The notes: a model not told the origin generated them from the sequence alone. Numbered from the stretch's first letter, positions 9,763 to 19,131 are shown. The stretch: DNA of 64,000 bases from an uncultured Pseudomonadota bacterium (GCA_902826775.1 CADEHE010000001.1:558001-622000), one strand, 5' to 3'. Translations and numbers: made by a program.

Positions 9763-11808
9763 TTAGTGGGTAGTCGCGCGCGGCGCGGCGGATGCTGCAC
9801 GATCGGGGACGGCGAGCGCCTTCAGCGCATCGCTGCTCAAGTCTTCCAGTGCGACGAGTTGCTTTTCGACGCCAACTTGCACTGCTTCGGCTTCGGCAAT
9901 GGTGCTTGCGAGATCGCCGCTCGCGGAGGCGAGTTTCTTCATGCTCGCGAGGCGGTAACGCAGGCGGTGCTCCCGCTCCGCAAGAAACGCATTGAGCGGG
10001 GCGAGCAGATCCTTGCTCCACAGCCGCAAGTCACGATTGACCGATAGAAAAATGTCGTCCATGCCTTTGGCTAGCGCCTCGAACGATTTCGCCACCAACG
10101 TGGAGCGCCGGTTCAGCAGCAGTGTTAGCACCGATTGGAAATGTTGCTGATATTGGCCGCGCAGACGCTCGATGCTTTTTGCATACTGTTCAACCGGAAA
10201 CTTGAGCGGCGGCGCGATCTTCGCGCCGTATTGGCTGGTGAACAGTTCCCGTTGCGCCAGCGCCAGATCATGGATCTTGGCCAGGCTGTGACCGGCGTCG
10301 GCCAGTTCGCGCTGCAGCGACTCGCACAAACTGGTTACGCTTTGGTGCATGCGATGGCTGAACGCGCTCACCAGCAGCCCGCGCCGCGTGCGATCGATTT
10401 CACCGCGAACATCTTCCATATCGAGTTGCGTGAAGACTTGGTCAAGCCGGGCGCCAATAATGCGCTTGACGTTTTGCAGGCCCCGCCCGACGTTATCTGC
10501 TACTTGTTTGTCGCGTGAGGCGGAATCCGCTAGCTGCGTGACAAGTTGCTCGTTCTTGCCGCGCAGTGAGCGCAGCTCTTGCGTGTGCGCGGTATGATCG
10601 CTTAGGCGTGCTTCCAGAGTATTCTTGGTGGTATCGATCGCCGTCTTGACGACCGCCGCAAGCTTGTCCTGCAGTGCTTTGCGCCGCGCCGGAATCAAGC
10701 GCGCGCCAAGCGCCGATTCCAGCAGCGGCAAGCGGCTGCGCGCGAGCAATTGCGCATTGCCGGTTTGCCGTGCGATCAGGCCTTTCTTGGCCGACAATGG
10801 CAAGATGCGTTCCGCCGGCAGCAGCAAGATCTGAGCGCAACTGGCGATCTGGCGCTGCAATTCTGCCTGGTAGCGCGCGGATTCCGCGCCGGGCTCGGTG
10901 CGCGCTGCCGTATCGTCGCCCTGAGCGCGCAGTTCATCGTCCCACAACGCATCGATCTTGTTCAGCGCAACAATGGCCACGCGCTCCGGCGCTCCCTCGG
11001 CGCGCACGCACTGGTGCCAGATATCGAGATCGGATTTCGTGACGCCAGTGTCGATGCCGAGGACGAACACGACGGCGTGCGTCTCAGGGATGAGATTAAT
11101 AGTCAATTCCGGTTCAGTGCCGATTGCATTTAAGCCCGGCGTATCGAGGATCACCAGACCGCTCTCCAGCAGCGGATGCGGAAAGTTGATGATGGCGTGG
11201 CGCCAGCGCGGCACCCGCACGGTCCCGTCTGGTGCGACCGCATACGAAGTGGCGTCCGGGTGATAAAGGCCATAGTTGATCGCTTGGCTGACGCGCACCG
11301 CCAGCGTTTCCGTCAAGTGCTGAAAAGCGTTGGTGAGCGCCGCCGGGTCATTGACGTCGAGTGGAATGCGCGTCCACGCTTCAGGCTGCTGCTTGAGCGC
11401 GGCGAGCGTTGTGTGCATTTCACGCGTTTCGATTGGCAACAGCCTGATGCAGGGCGTTTCCTGCGTGTCGTACAGCAGCTCGGTCGGGCACTGGGTAGTG
11501 GTGCCGACGCTCGATGGCAGCAGCGAGCCCCTGTAACTGGAAAAAAACATCGCGTTGATCAGTTCGCTCTTGCCGCGCGAAAACTCAGCCACGAAGGCCA
11601 AACGCAACTTGTCGTCTTGAAGTTGTTCGAGCAGCGCCTCCAAGTTCGCGAGCTGTTCTTCCGACTGCACTTGCTCGGATTTGATCCAATTGCGCAGCCG
11701 CTTAACGCTTTCCGTGACGCTGGTGCGCCAGCGCGCGAGATCGCGCATCGCCTCTGCGAAGCTGGAAACGCTCGAGGCGTCGGTCGCGGCCTGGGTGGTC
11801 GAGGTCAT
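9763..11808 (-). CDS. Dynamin-family GTPase
   Basis: A 681-residue large GTPase. The G1 motif reads AEFSRGKS (74-81), with Ala in place of the usual first Gly. G2 threonines are in VGTTTQCPTE (about 101-110), G3 is DTPGLNAIG and G4 is NKID. A long helical, probably coiled-coil second half follows. Bacterial dynamin-like proteins act on membranes, but this subfamily is not well characterised. The ATG at 11808 is chosen because it overlaps the mutM stop in the classic ATGA arrangement. A longer reading would run back into mutM. The same pairing with mutM is seen in other betaproteobacteria, as far as I recall. Confidence 0.88.
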   Translation of the reverse strand: MTSTTQAATDASSVSSFAEAMRDLARWRTSVTESVKRLRNWIKSEQVQSEEQLANLEALLEQLQDDKLRLAFVAEFSRGKSELINAMFFSSYRGSLLPSSVGTTTQCPTELLYDTQETPCIRLLPIETREMHTTLAALKQQPEAWTRIPLDVNDPAALTNAFQHLTETLAVRVSQAINYGLYHPDATSYAVAPDGTVRVPRWRHAIINFPHPLLESGLVILDTPGLNAIGTEPELTINLIPETHAVVFVLGIDTGVTKSDLDIWHQCVRAEGAPERVAIVALNKIDALWDDELRAQGDDTAARTEPGAESARYQAELQRQIASCAQILLLPAERILPLSAKKGLIARQTGNAQLLARSRLPLLESALGARLIPARRKALQDKLAAVVKTAIDTTKNTLEARLSDHTAHTQELRSLRGKNEQLVTQLADSASRDKQVADNVGRGLQNVKRIIGARLDQVFTQLDMEDVRGEIDRTRRGLLVSAFSHRMHQSVTSLCESLQRELADAGHSLAKIHDLALAQRELFTSQYGAKIAPPLKFPVEQYAKSIERLRGQYQQHFQSVLTLLLNRRSTLVAKSFEALAKGMDDIFLSVNRDLRLWSKDLLAPLNAFLAEREHRLRYRLASMKKLASASGDLASTIAEAEAVQVGVEKQLVALEDLSSDALKALAVPDRAASAAPRATTH

Positions 11809-12620
11809 CGCTTTTGGCAACGCGGGCAAAAAAAACTGCTGCGTTGGCCCTGACGCAACATGCGAATCACAGCGCCGCAACGCCGGCATGGTTCGCCAGA
11901 TCGTGCATAGACGTTGCAGCAGGACTGAAACTGGCCCAGTTCGCCATCGCTATGGCGGTAGTTGCGCAAACTGCTGCCGCCGGCGGCGAGTGCGGCGTTT
12001 AGCGTATCCCGCGCCGCGGAAACCAGCCGTTCGGCGCGCGGCATGCTTAAACGCCCGGCCGGCATGCGCGGGTCTATGCCGGCCAGGAACAGCGCCTCGC
12101 TGGCGTAGATGTTGCCGATGCCGACGACTTGATGCGCGTCCATGAGGAACTGCTTGATGCTGGCGCTGCGACCACGGCTAGCGGCATGCAGCCAATTGGC
12201 ATTGAACTCGGGCGACAAAGGCTCCACACCCAACCGAGCGAGCAGCGGGTGCTGCTCTGGCTGATCGGTCCAAAGTAAGGAGCCGAAGCGGCGCGGATCG
12301 GTGAAACGAACTAATTTGCCGTTGGTGAGGACTAAGTCGGCATGGTCGTGTTTTTGCGGCAATGTGCCGGCCGCAACCACACGCAAACTGCCGCTCATGC
12401 CAAGGTGAAGGAGCAAATTGCCGCCGCCGCAGTCGAACAGAAGATATTTTGCGCGCCGCGTGATGGCTGCGATTTGTCGGCCGCGCACGTGCCGGGCAAT
12501 ATTGTGCGGCACGGGCCAGCGCAGATGCGGGTTGCGCACGACGAGATCGCGAATCTGCGCGCCGACCACGAGGTGTTCCAGCCCGCGTCGCGTCGTTTCT
12601 ACTTCGGGAAGTTCTGGCAT
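11805..12620 (-). CDS. mutM: Formamidopyrimidine-DNA glycosylase
   Basis: Base-excision repair glycosylase/AP lyase for 8-oxoguanine and FaPy lesions. The 271-residue protein begins MPELPEVETTRRGL, giving the catalytic Pro2 and Glu3 and fixing the start. The catalytic Lys region is in TRRAKYLLFD, and the HLGMSGSLRV block is present. The C-terminal zinc finger is complete: CRRC, 16 residues, then CPRC. The gene is divergent from the TPR lipoprotein gene and overlaps the dynamin-like gene by 4 bp. Confidence 0.97.
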   Translation of the reverse strand: MPELPEVETTRRGLEHLVVGAQIRDLVVRNPHLRWPVPHNIARHVRGRQIAAITRRAKYLLFDCGGGNLLLHLGMSGSLRVVAAGTLPQKHDHADLVLTNGKLVRFTDPRRFGSLLWTDQPEQHPLLARLGVEPLSPEFNANWLHAASRGRSASIKQFLMDAHQVVGIGNIYASEALFLAGIDPRMPAGRLSMPRAERLVSAARDTLNAALAAGGSSLRNYRHSDGELGQFQSCCNVYARSGEPCRRCGAVIRMLRQGQRSSFFCPRCQKR

Positions 12621-12726
12621 GCCGTGCTGCTGATTGAGAACGTTCGATCGAAACGGGCTTGGCTTGTGGCTGTCCCGGCCAACACTCTAGGGCCTCGCCC
12701 AGGCGCACGCGGTGCGGTCGCTGGGC

Positions 12727-12755
12727 TTGTTAATACCTGGAAATATACCTAATAT
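12727..12755 (+). promoter_or_regulatory. Sigma-70-type promoter for the TPR-lolB genes
   Basis: TTGTTA (12727-12732), a 17-bp spacer and TAATAT (12750-12755) form a good -35/-10 pair. It lies in the mutM to TPR-gene gap and points toward the TPR gene, about 110 bp before its ATG. Confidence 0.65.
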
Positions 12756-12872
12756 TGACCGGCTTAAGAAGGATTGTAGGGTTAGAGGCGGCGTAAAGTT
12801 TCGCACCTTGGGCCCGGGCGGTCGAAATCTGGGTCAAAGGATGAGCGGAACTTGAGTCGAAACGAGTCGGTT

Positions 12873-14633
12873 ATGAAATTCGCATACGCGCTGGTACTTG
12901 GAATTCCTCTTGCGGCGTGCGCTCACACGGGTGGCAATCAAACGGTGGCGCTGGGCCCGCTAGCCCAAGACAGTGGCGCCGGCAAATCGGTCAGCGAGCT
13001 GGAAGAAGAATACGCCGCCAAGCTCGGCCGTTTGTCTGGGCAAGACACCGATACCAAGCTGATTTACAAATTAATGTTGGCCGAGATCGCGTTACAGCGC
13101 GGGCGTCCCAACGTCGCTGCGACTACTTACATTGAAGTGGCGCGCGCGACAAAAGATCTGCGTGTCATTCAGCGCGCCACCGAAGTGGCGATGATCACGC
13201 GCCAGCCGCAGCTGGCGCTCGAAGCGGCTGCTTTGTGGTTGGAACAGGAGCCCGAGTCCGCGCAGGCGCGCCAGGTGATGGCTTCGGTGCTGGTTGCGAC
13301 CGGGAAGCTTGAGGATGCCAAGCCCAATCTGCAGAAGATGTTGGCGAACGAGTCCACGCGCGCGCTCACGCTGCAGCAAATCAGCAACTTGCTGGGCCGG
13401 TATCCTGACAAGCGAGCGGTGCTGGCGCTCGTTAAGGAGCTGACCCAGCCGTACGATCAGATGCCTGAAGCTCATTTCGCTGTTGCTACCGCGGCGCAAG
13501 CGGCCGAAGACAGTGATTTGGCGCTCAAAGAGGCGCGTGCGGCCGGCAAGCTGAAGCCCGGTTGGGAAGCCGCGGCCAATCTAGAAGGACAGTTGTTGAC
13601 CGCCAGTGCGCCAGAAAAAGCGCTGGAGTTCTACAAAGAGTTTCTGGCCAAATATCCTTCCAAGGGCATACGGTTGAGCTACGCGCGGTTGCTCGCTGAT
13701 CGCAAAGACATTGCAGCTGCAAAAACGCAGATTGAGGAACTGGTCAAAAGCGCTCCGCAAGACGCCGAGACCTTGATTGCCGGGGGTGCCCTGGCCGGCC
13801 AAATCAAAGATTACGAAACGTCCGAGCGGCATCTGCGACGTGCTTTGGAGTTGAGTCCACAACAGGCCGACGATATCCGCCTTTATTTGGGCCAGATCTA
13901 CGAGGACCGCAAATCCTTTGCGGAGGCAGAAAAGTGGTATCGCCAGGTGGAGCCGGGCGAGCAGTATCTGGGCGCGCAAATTAAGGTCGCCAACATGCTG
14001 GCGCGCCAGGATCGCATGGAAGAAGCGCGCAATCACCTGGCGCAGGTACAGGCAACTGGCCAGCAGCGCGTGCAATTGATCTTGGCCGAAGGCCAGATTC
14101 TGCGCGAGGCCAAGTCATACCAGAGTGCTTTCGACCGCCTCACGTCGGGGTTGAACGAGTTCCCGGGAACGGTCGAGTTGCTCTATGACCGCGCCATGGT
14201 GGCCGAGAAGATGGACCGCATCGATTTGCTGGAGCAAGATCTTAAGCTCTTGCTTAGCTTCAAACCGGATCATGCGCATGCATACAATGCGCTTGGCTAC
14301 ACCCTGGCTGATCGCACCGACCGCCACGCCGAGGCGCTTGCGCTGATCGAGAAAGCAGTCAAGCTAGCGCCCGACGACGCATTTATCATCGATAGCCTCG
14401 GCTGGGTGCAATACCGCATGGGGCGCTTAGAAGACAGCATCACCAATCTGCGCTTGGCCTTTGCGAAGCGTCCCGACCCAGAAATCGCCGCCCACCTCGG
14501 CGAGGTGCTTTGGGCACACGGGAAGAAGGACGAAGCGCGACAGGTTTGGCGCGATAGCGTGAAAGAACACCCCGACAACGAACTACTCAACGCGACTATC
14601 AAGAAGTTTGCCAGCGATCTGAGCCGCAGTTAG
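12873..14633 (+). CDS. TPR-repeat lipoprotein
   Basis: A 586-residue protein made almost entirely of tetratricopeptide-type helical repeats, for example the run near AYNALGYTLADRTDRHAEALALIEKAVKLAPDD and the following IDSLGWVQYRMGRLEDSI. The N-terminus MKFAYALVLGIPLAAC is a lipoprotein signal with lipobox LAAC, so the mature protein should be lipid-anchored, probably in the outer membrane. The ATG at 12873 is chosen for that signal; an in-frame TTG lies 7 codons earlier. TPR lipoproteins directly before lolB are common in betaproteobacteria. Partners are unknown, though a role in envelope assembly is plausible. Confidence 0.85.
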   Translation: MKFAYALVLGIPLAACAHTGGNQTVALGPLAQDSGAGKSVSELEEEYAAKLGRLSGQDTDTKLIYKLMLAEIALQRGRPNVAATTYIEVARATKDLRVIQRATEVAMITRQPQLALEAAALWLEQEPESAQARQVMASVLVATGKLEDAKPNLQKMLANESTRALTLQQISNLLGRYPDKRAVLALVKELTQPYDQMPEAHFAVATAAQAAEDSDLALKEARAAGKLKPGWEAAANLEGQLLTASAPEKALEFYKEFLAKYPSKGIRLSYARLLADRKDIAAAKTQIEELVKSAPQDAETLIAGGALAGQIKDYETSERHLRRALELSPQQADDIRLYLGQIYEDRKSFAEAEKWYRQVEPGEQYLGAQIKVANMLARQDRMEEARNHLAQVQATGQQRVQLILAEGQILREAKSYQSAFDRLTSGLNEFPGTVELLYDRAMVAEKMDRIDLLEQDLKLLLSFKPDHAHAYNALGYTLADRTDRHAEALALIEKAVKLAPDDAFIIDSLGWVQYRMGRLEDSITNLRLAFAKRPDPEIAAHLGEVLWAHGKKDEARQVWRDSVKEHPDNELLNATIKKFASDLSRS

Positions 14634-14638
14634 CGCGC

Positions 14639-15256
14639 ATGCTGCAACTTCCCCTACCTTTGGCGCCCGGGCGGCGCGCGCTTGCAGTCATGTTTATGCT
14701 GGCGCTGAGCGCCTGCGCCGCCGTGCAGCAAAGGCCGTCTGCCGTCACGCTACCTGTGTCCATCGCGAGCGTGCAGCCGCTGGGTATCAGCGGGCGCATC
14801 TCGGTGCGGCAAGGGCGAGAAGGACATTCAGGCGGCTTGCGTTGGTATTTCGATCCGCCGAATCACGATATCCAGTTGTTGTCGCCCTTGGGCCAAATCG
14901 TGGCGCGCATCGTCGAGGACGCCGAGGGCGTCACCTTGACGACAGCGGATCAGCAGAGCGTTCGCGCGGCCGATCCCGATGAGTTGATCGAAGCCGCCCT
15001 CGGCTGGCGATTGCCGCTTAAAGGCTTGCAGCACTGGGTGCTTGGGCTGGCGGCGCCCGATAGCGCAGCCAAAACGGAAACAGATGAAGCGCAACACGTG
15101 GCGAGGATCTATCAAGACAATTGGGTCATTTCCTACGCGCGCTATCGTCCTGTGCAAGGCACAGAGCTGCCGAGCCGCATCGTGATGAAGCGCGACGATA
15201 TAGAAGTGCGCCTCGTGGTAGATAGCTGGGATCAGGTTCTGCGTTCGGAGCGCTAG
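14639..15256 (+). CDS. lolB: Outer-membrane lipoprotein receptor LolB
   Basis: LolB accepts lipoproteins from LolA and inserts them into the outer membrane. The 205-residue precursor has a signal ending in the lipobox LSAC (MLALSACAAV). The LolB-type beta region has SGRISVRQGREGHSGGLRWYF, LLSPLGQIVARI, the ALGWRLPLKGLQHWVLG block and a C-terminal SRIVMKRDDIEVRLVVDSW. Length is normal. It starts 5 bp after the TPR gene, so the two are probably co-transcribed and ispE may follow in the same transcript. Confidence 0.92.
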   Translation: MLQLPLPLAPGRRALAVMFMLALSACAAVQQRPSAVTLPVSIASVQPLGISGRISVRQGREGHSGGLRWYFDPPNHDIQLLSPLGQIVARIVEDAEGVTLTTADQQSVRAADPDELIEAALGWRLPLKGLQHWVLGLAAPDSAAKTETDEAQHVARIYQDNWVISYARYRPVQGTELPSRIVMKRDDIEVRLVVDSWDQVLRSER

Positions 15257-15437
15257 ATCTGCGACCCAGAAGCTTCGACCCATGAAAGCGCGTTTTCGCC
15301 CCGATGGCAATGTGACAAATCCTCGCCAAAGCGAAGGGTGCTGCTGTGGTTTGCGCTCTGCCTTCGGAGCGAATTCATTGCTTTCAACTTGTCTCGAAGC
15401 GTCGGTGCCACGGCGCTAGTGCGTTCCGGTCAGTGTC

Positions 15438-16349
15438 TTGGACGGTTTTCAGAATTTTCCGGCGCCCGCGAAACTGAATCTGTATCTGCGCGTACTGGGC
15501 CGGCGCGCGGACGGTTACCATTTGCTCGATACCCAGTTTGAATTGCTCGACGCCGCTGACACGGTGCGCTTACGCGTGCGCGCCGACGGCGTGGTTCAGC
15601 GCGCCGCCGCCAGTGTCATCAGCGAGCGCGAGGATTTGACGCTGCGCGCGGCGCAGTTGCTGCAGCAGCGCACCGGCTGCAAATGCGGCGCCGACGTTAT
15701 CCTGGAGAAGCGCTTGCCGATCGGCGCCGGTTTGGGCGGCGGCAGTTCCGATGCCGCGACTACGCTAATCGCGCTCAACAAGCTCTGGGGCACGCGTTTA
15801 ACGCGCATTGAGCTTATGCGGCTCGGTGTCGAGCTGGGCGCCGACGTGCCGTTCTTCATCTTCGGCGAGCGTGCCCGCGCGAGCGGTATAGGCGAGCGCC
15901 TCGTTCCTGTACCGAGCGGCATAGGCGAGCGCCTCGTTCCAAATGCGAACGGCATTGGCGAGCGGTCGAAAGCGACGCACGGCAGATCGGCCTGGTACGT
16001 CGTGCTCGATCCGCGCGTAGCCGTGTCTACCCGCGAGGCATTTGCCCTGTTCGATTTGACACACGCCACGCCAGACGGGAAAATAACGTCCCTCCCGCAA
16101 GAGGCTGTTGCCGGCAATGAGGGTAATGATTTAGAGCCGGTGGTGTGCGCGCGGTACCCGGAAGTGATGCGGCATCTACATTGGCTAAAACAGTTCGGTG
16201 ACGCGCGCATGACGGGTTCCGGCAGTTGTGTTTTCCTCGCCTGTGAAGACCAAGCCAGCGCGCAGCATATTTTTCTGCAGCGCCCACGCAGTACGGTTGG
16301 CTTCGTTGCTCAGGGGTTAGGCCAGCACCCGCTCAAAGATTACTATTGA
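15438..16349 (+). CDS. ispE: 4-diphosphocytidyl-2-C-methyl-D-erythritol kinase
   Basis: GHMP-family kinase of the MEP isoprenoid pathway. The 303-residue protein has NFPAPAKLNLYLRVLGRRADGYH at its start, the ATP loop LPIGAGLGGGSSDAATTL and the C-terminal ARMTGSGSCVF. The start must be the TTG at 15438, because an in-frame TAG lies at 15417 and the first conserved residues follow at once. An unusual insertion at about residues 149-178 is made of repeated SGIGERLVP units encoded by a 33-bp tandem repeat (15882-15973). Apart from that the family motifs are intact. A 181-bp gap with no visible gene separates it from lolB. Confidence 0.94.
   Translation: MDGFQNFPAPAKLNLYLRVLGRRADGYHLLDTQFELLDAADTVRLRVRADGVVQRAAASVISEREDLTLRAAQLLQQRTGCKCGADVILEKRLPIGAGLGGGSSDAATTLIALNKLWGTRLTRIELMRLGVELGADVPFFIFGERARASGIGERLVPVPSGIGERLVPNANGIGERSKATHGRSAWYVVLDPRVAVSTREAFALFDLTHATPDGKITSLPQEAVAGNEGNDLEPVVCARYPEVMRHLHWLKQFGDARMTGSGSCVFLACEDQASAQHIFLQRPRSTVGFVAQGLGQHPLKDYY
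15882..15973 (+). repeat. 33-bp in-frame tandem repeat inside ispE
   Basis: Two near-identical 33-bp units (15882-15914 and 15915-15947) and a partial third encode SGIGERLVPVP, SGIGERLVPNA and NGIGERS. The period is a multiple of three, so the frame is preserved. Confidence 0.93.
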
Positions 16350-16394
16350 GCCGGCGCAAGCAGTATTTGCAGCCGGCATGTTGTTGATTACACC

Positions 16395-16469
16395 TGGGGA
16401 GTCGCCAAGCGGTAAGGCAGCGGATTTTGATTCCGCCATACGTAGGTTCGATCCCTACCTCCCCAGCCA
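16395..16469 (+). tRNA. tRNA-Gln (anticodon TTG)
   Basis: A full cloverleaf is visible. Acceptor arm TGGGGAG pairs with CTCCCCA, the D-arm is GCC/GGC, and the anticodon arm is GCGGA-TTTTGAT-TCCGC with anticodon TTG for Gln CAA. The T-arm is GTAGG-TTCGATC-CCTAC, with discriminator G and an encoded CCA. It lies between ispE and prs, the usual betaproteobacterial place. Confidence 0.97.
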
Positions 16470-16642
16470 GAACTACTCCTGGATGTAGGCCTTGGCGAAA
16501 GGCGTGATTGCTCACTTTCGTCGATATCCATATATCAGTATTTGAATCCGCCGGGCTTGGCATGCCACCGCCCGGACTGCGCATGTTGATTGCCGTACAA
16601 TAGCGCCCTTTTTGACCTCTCGACCGGCCGCAGCTCAGCGCC

Positions 16643-17593
16643 ATGGCGTACGATAACCTGATCGTCTTTACCGGCAACGCAAATCCGCGACTCGCGCAGG
16701 ATGTCGTCAGGCATCTGAATTTGCCGCTGGGGCGCGCCGAAGTGCAGCGTTTCTCGGACGGCGAGGTCATGATCGAAATCCTCGAAAACGTGCGCGGGAA
16801 AGACGTTTTCGTGCTGCAGCCAACCTGCGCGCCCACCAATGAGAATCTGATGGAACTGCTGCTCATGGTCGACGCGCTCAAGCGCGCTTCCGCCATGCGC
16901 ATCACTGCAGCGATTCCGTATTTTGGCTATGGCCGGCAAGATCGCCGGCCGCGATCCTCGCGCGTGCCGATTTCCGCCAAGGTCGTGGCGGACATGCTCG
17001 CAACCGTCGGTGTTGAGCGCGTGCTGACGATGGATTTGCACTCGGACCAGATTCAGGGCTTTTTCGACATCCCGGTCGACAATATTTACGCAACGCCGGT
17101 GCTGCTGGGCGACATCTGGAAGCACGACTATCAGGATTTGATGGTGGTATCGCCCGATGTGGGTGGCGTGGTGCGCGCGCGCGCGATCGCCAAGCGCTTG
17201 GACGCTGATCTGGCCATCATCGACAAACGGCGCCCGAAAGCGAATGTGGCGGAAGTCATGAACATCATCGGCGACGTGGCGGGACGCACCTGCGTCGTCA
17301 TGGATGACATGGTCGACACGGCAAACACTTTGTGCCATGCCGCGCGCGCGCTGAAAGACTCCGGCGCCACGCGCGTGCTGGCGTACTGTACGCACCCGGT
17401 GTTGTCCGGCAAAGCGCTCGAGCGCATCAACAGTTCAGTGCTCGATCAAGTGGTGGTGACCGACACCATCCCGCTGAGCCCGGCGGCGGCCGCTTCCGAG
17501 CGCATTCGCGTGCTGAGCGTGGCGGGGTTGATGGCCGAGACCATCCGCCGCATTAGCAATGAAGATTCAGTAAGTTCGCTATTCGTCGAATAG
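16643..17593 (+). CDS. prs: Ribose-phosphate pyrophosphokinase
   Basis: Makes PRPP from ribose-5-phosphate and ATP for nucleotide, His and Trp synthesis. The 316-residue protein has [13 protein letters not shown] at the start, the [11 protein letters not shown] block, the [17 protein letters not shown] metal/ATP region and the PRPP loop [14 protein letters not shown]. Length is normal for class I enzymes. A possible -10 box TACAAT lies at 16596-16601 upstream, without a convincing -35. A REP-like palindrome follows the stop and then rplY. Confidence 0.97.
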   Translation: MAYDNLIVFTGNANPRLAQDVVRHLNLPLGRAEVQRFSDGEVMIEILENVRGKDVFVLQPTCAPTNENLMELLLMVDALKRASAMRITAAIPYFGYGRQDRRPRSSRVPISAKVVADMLATVGVERVLTMDLHSDQIQGFFDIPVDNIYATPVLLGDIWKHDYQDLMVVSPDVGGVVRARAIAKRLDADLAIIDKRRPKANVAEVMNIIGDVAGRTCVVMDDMVDTANTLCHAARALKDSGATRVLAYCTHPVLSGKALERINSSVLDQVVVTDTIPLSPAAAASERIRVLSVAGLMAETIRRISNEDSVSSLFVE

Positions 17594-17603
17594 CGTTCTA
17601 GCA

Positions 17604-17633
17604 GTAGGAGCAGGCGCGAGCCTGCGTGATCGA
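17604..17633. repeat. REP-like palindrome between prs and rplY
   Basis: GCAGGC, loop GCGA, GCCTGC, flanked by GTAGGA on the left and GTGATCG on the right. The flanks and core resemble the GTAGGAGC...GATCG repetitive palindromes of Pseudomonas. It has no T run. Confidence 0.6.
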
Positions 17634-17678
17634 TGAGCCACCTGGTCGCGGGAGGGCTCAAACTTTAAGGAGAATGCA

Positions 17679-18392
17679 GTGAAAATCGAAATCAATGCAG
17701 TAAACCGCACGGTGCAAGGCAAAGGTGCGAGCCGCCGCCTGCGTCGTGCGGGTCGAGTGCCCGGCATTCTGTACGGTGCCAGCGAAGCGGCTCAGTCGAT
17801 CGAGCTGGATCACAACGAGTTGTTCCATAAACTCAAGCTCGAAGCGTTTCATGCATCCATTCTGGATATGAATCTCGATGGCAAGAAGTTGCAAGTGTTG
17901 TTACGCGATACGCAATGGCATCCATTCAGGCAGCAAGTTGCGCACATCGACTTCCAGCGCATCGACGCGAATCAGAAGATCCACATGAAAGTGCCGTTGC
18001 ATTTCAAGAATGCGGAGATTGCGCCGGGCGTGAAGACCGCCGGCGGCGTGGTCAACCACGTTATGAACGAAGTTGACATCGTCTGCTTGCCGGCTCAATT
18101 GCCGGAGTTCATTGAGGTTGATTTGGCCAACTTGCAAGCCGGTCACTCGATTCACGTCTCCGAATTGACGCTACCGCAAGGCGTGACATTGACCAATCGC
18201 GTCAAGATGGACGACCCCCCTGTCGCCACGATCGTCATTCCAAAGGTAGTCGCGGAGGAAGAGACAGCAGCGGCTGTGCCGTCAGCCGCCGACGTGCCGA
18301 CCACCGCGCAGGGCGCGGCGCCGAAAGAAGGCGAAGCGGCTGCCGGCGACAAAGACAAGGGCGGCGGCAAGGACAAGAAAGACAAAAAATAA
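17679..18392 (+). CDS. rplY: Ribosomal protein bL25 (CTC-type)
   Basis: 5S rRNA-binding protein of the 50S subunit, in the long CTC/TL5 form. Residues 1-95 are the L25 core ([44 protein letters not shown]). A C-terminal domain with [22 protein letters not shown] follows. The final 50 or so residues are Ala/Glu- then Gly/Lys/Asp-rich, ending [13 protein letters not shown], a disordered basic tail. Total is 237 residues. A strong AAGGAG site precedes the ATG and a clear terminator follows at 18417. Confidence 0.96.
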   Translation: MKIEINAVNRTVQGKGASRRLRRAGRVPGILYGASEAAQSIELDHNELFHKLKLEAFHASILDMNLDGKKLQVLLRDTQWHPFRQQVAHIDFQRIDANQKIHMKVPLHFKNAEIAPGVKTAGGVVNHVMNEVDIVCLPAQLPEFIEVDLANLQAGHSIHVSELTLPQGVTLTNRVKMDDPPVATIVIPKVVAEEETAAAVPSAADVPTTAQGAAPKEGEAAAGDKDKGGGKDKKDKK

Positions 18393-18416
18393 TCTGCTGG
18401 CCGAACGCTACAATAG

Positions 18417-18441
18417 GCCCGCGTTCTTCGCGGGCTTTTTT
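18417..18441 (+). terminator. Rho-independent terminator after rplY
   Basis: GCCCGCG (18417-18423), loop TTCTT, CGCGGGC (18429-18435), then six T. It lies between rplY and the pth start at 18447. The pth ATG is just 5 bp after the T run, so pth needs read-through or its own promoter. Confidence 0.88.
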
Positions 18442-18446
18442 GTTCC

Positions 18447-19061
18447 ATGGCATCGATCAAACTGGTAGTGGGTCTTGGCAATCCGGGCGCGGAGCACGAA
18501 GACAATCGCCATAACGTCGGCTTTTGGTTCGTCGATCGACTGCGCAGCGAGTTGCGCGCGGAGTTGCGCGCCGAGCGCAAGTTTCACGGGCACAGCGCGC
18601 GTGTGGCGCAGCCGGGTGGGGAATTGTGGTTGCTCAAGCCGTCGACCTACATGAATCGCAGCGGCTTGGCGGTCGTGGCCCTTTCGCTGTACTACAACAT
18701 ACTGCCCAGCGAGATACTGGTCGTATATGACGAACTCGATCTACCGCCGGGCGCGGGGCGCTTGCGGCAAGGCGGCGGTGCCGGCGGTCACAACGGCGTC
18801 AAAGACATCATCGCTCACTTGAGTTCATCCGATTTTTGGCGTTTGCGCATTGGCATCGGGCATCCGGGCGATAAGAATTTGGTTTCCGATTACGTACTGC
18901 ATGCACCGAGCAAACCTGACCGCGAAAGCATCGACGCAGCACTGGACCGCGCCCTTGAAGCGTTTCCGTTCATCCTCAAAGGCGACTACGCCGCGGCGAT
19001 GCTGCGCCTGCATACCAAACCCAAAGCGCCGGCGGTAGAGGAAGTGAAACGTGAAACGTGA
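18447..19061 (+). CDS. pth: Peptidyl-tRNA hydrolase
   Basis: Recycles peptidyl-tRNAs that drop off ribosomes. The 204-residue protein has KLVVGLGNPGAEHEDNRHNVGFWFVDRL (catalytic His in RHNVG), KPSTYMNRSG, the VYDELDLPPG acid and GGAGGHNGVKDII. All family motifs are intact. A short in-frame repetition (ELRAELRAER) follows the first motif. The final residues (VKRET) and the stop are encoded by the left arm of an inverted repeat that fills the gap to ychF, so the extreme C-terminus has been altered by that element. Confidence 0.96.
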   Translation: MASIKLVVGLGNPGAEHEDNRHNVGFWFVDRLRSELRAELRAERKFHGHSARVAQPGGELWLLKPSTYMNRSGLAVVALSLYYNILPSEILVVYDELDLPPGAGRLRQGGGAGGHNGVKDIIAHLSSSDFWRLRIGIGHPGDKNLVSDYVLHAPSKPDRESIDAALDRALEAFPFILKGDYAAAMLRLHTKPKAPAVEEVKRET

Positions 19062-19112
19062 AAATGACTGCTGCTGACGCCGTGCTTGTTTTTCACCTTT
19101 CACGTTTCACTT
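19041..19112. repeat. Inverted repeat spanning the pth stop
   Basis: The left arm around GTGAAACGTGAAACGTGAAA (19044-19063) is matched by its near reverse complement TTTTCACCTTTCACGTTTCAC at about 19090-19110. Arms of about 22-24 bp enclose about 25 bp. A similar pair lies at 54331-54551. Confidence 0.8.
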
Positions 19113-19131
19113 TTCATCCGAGTAAAGTCAT

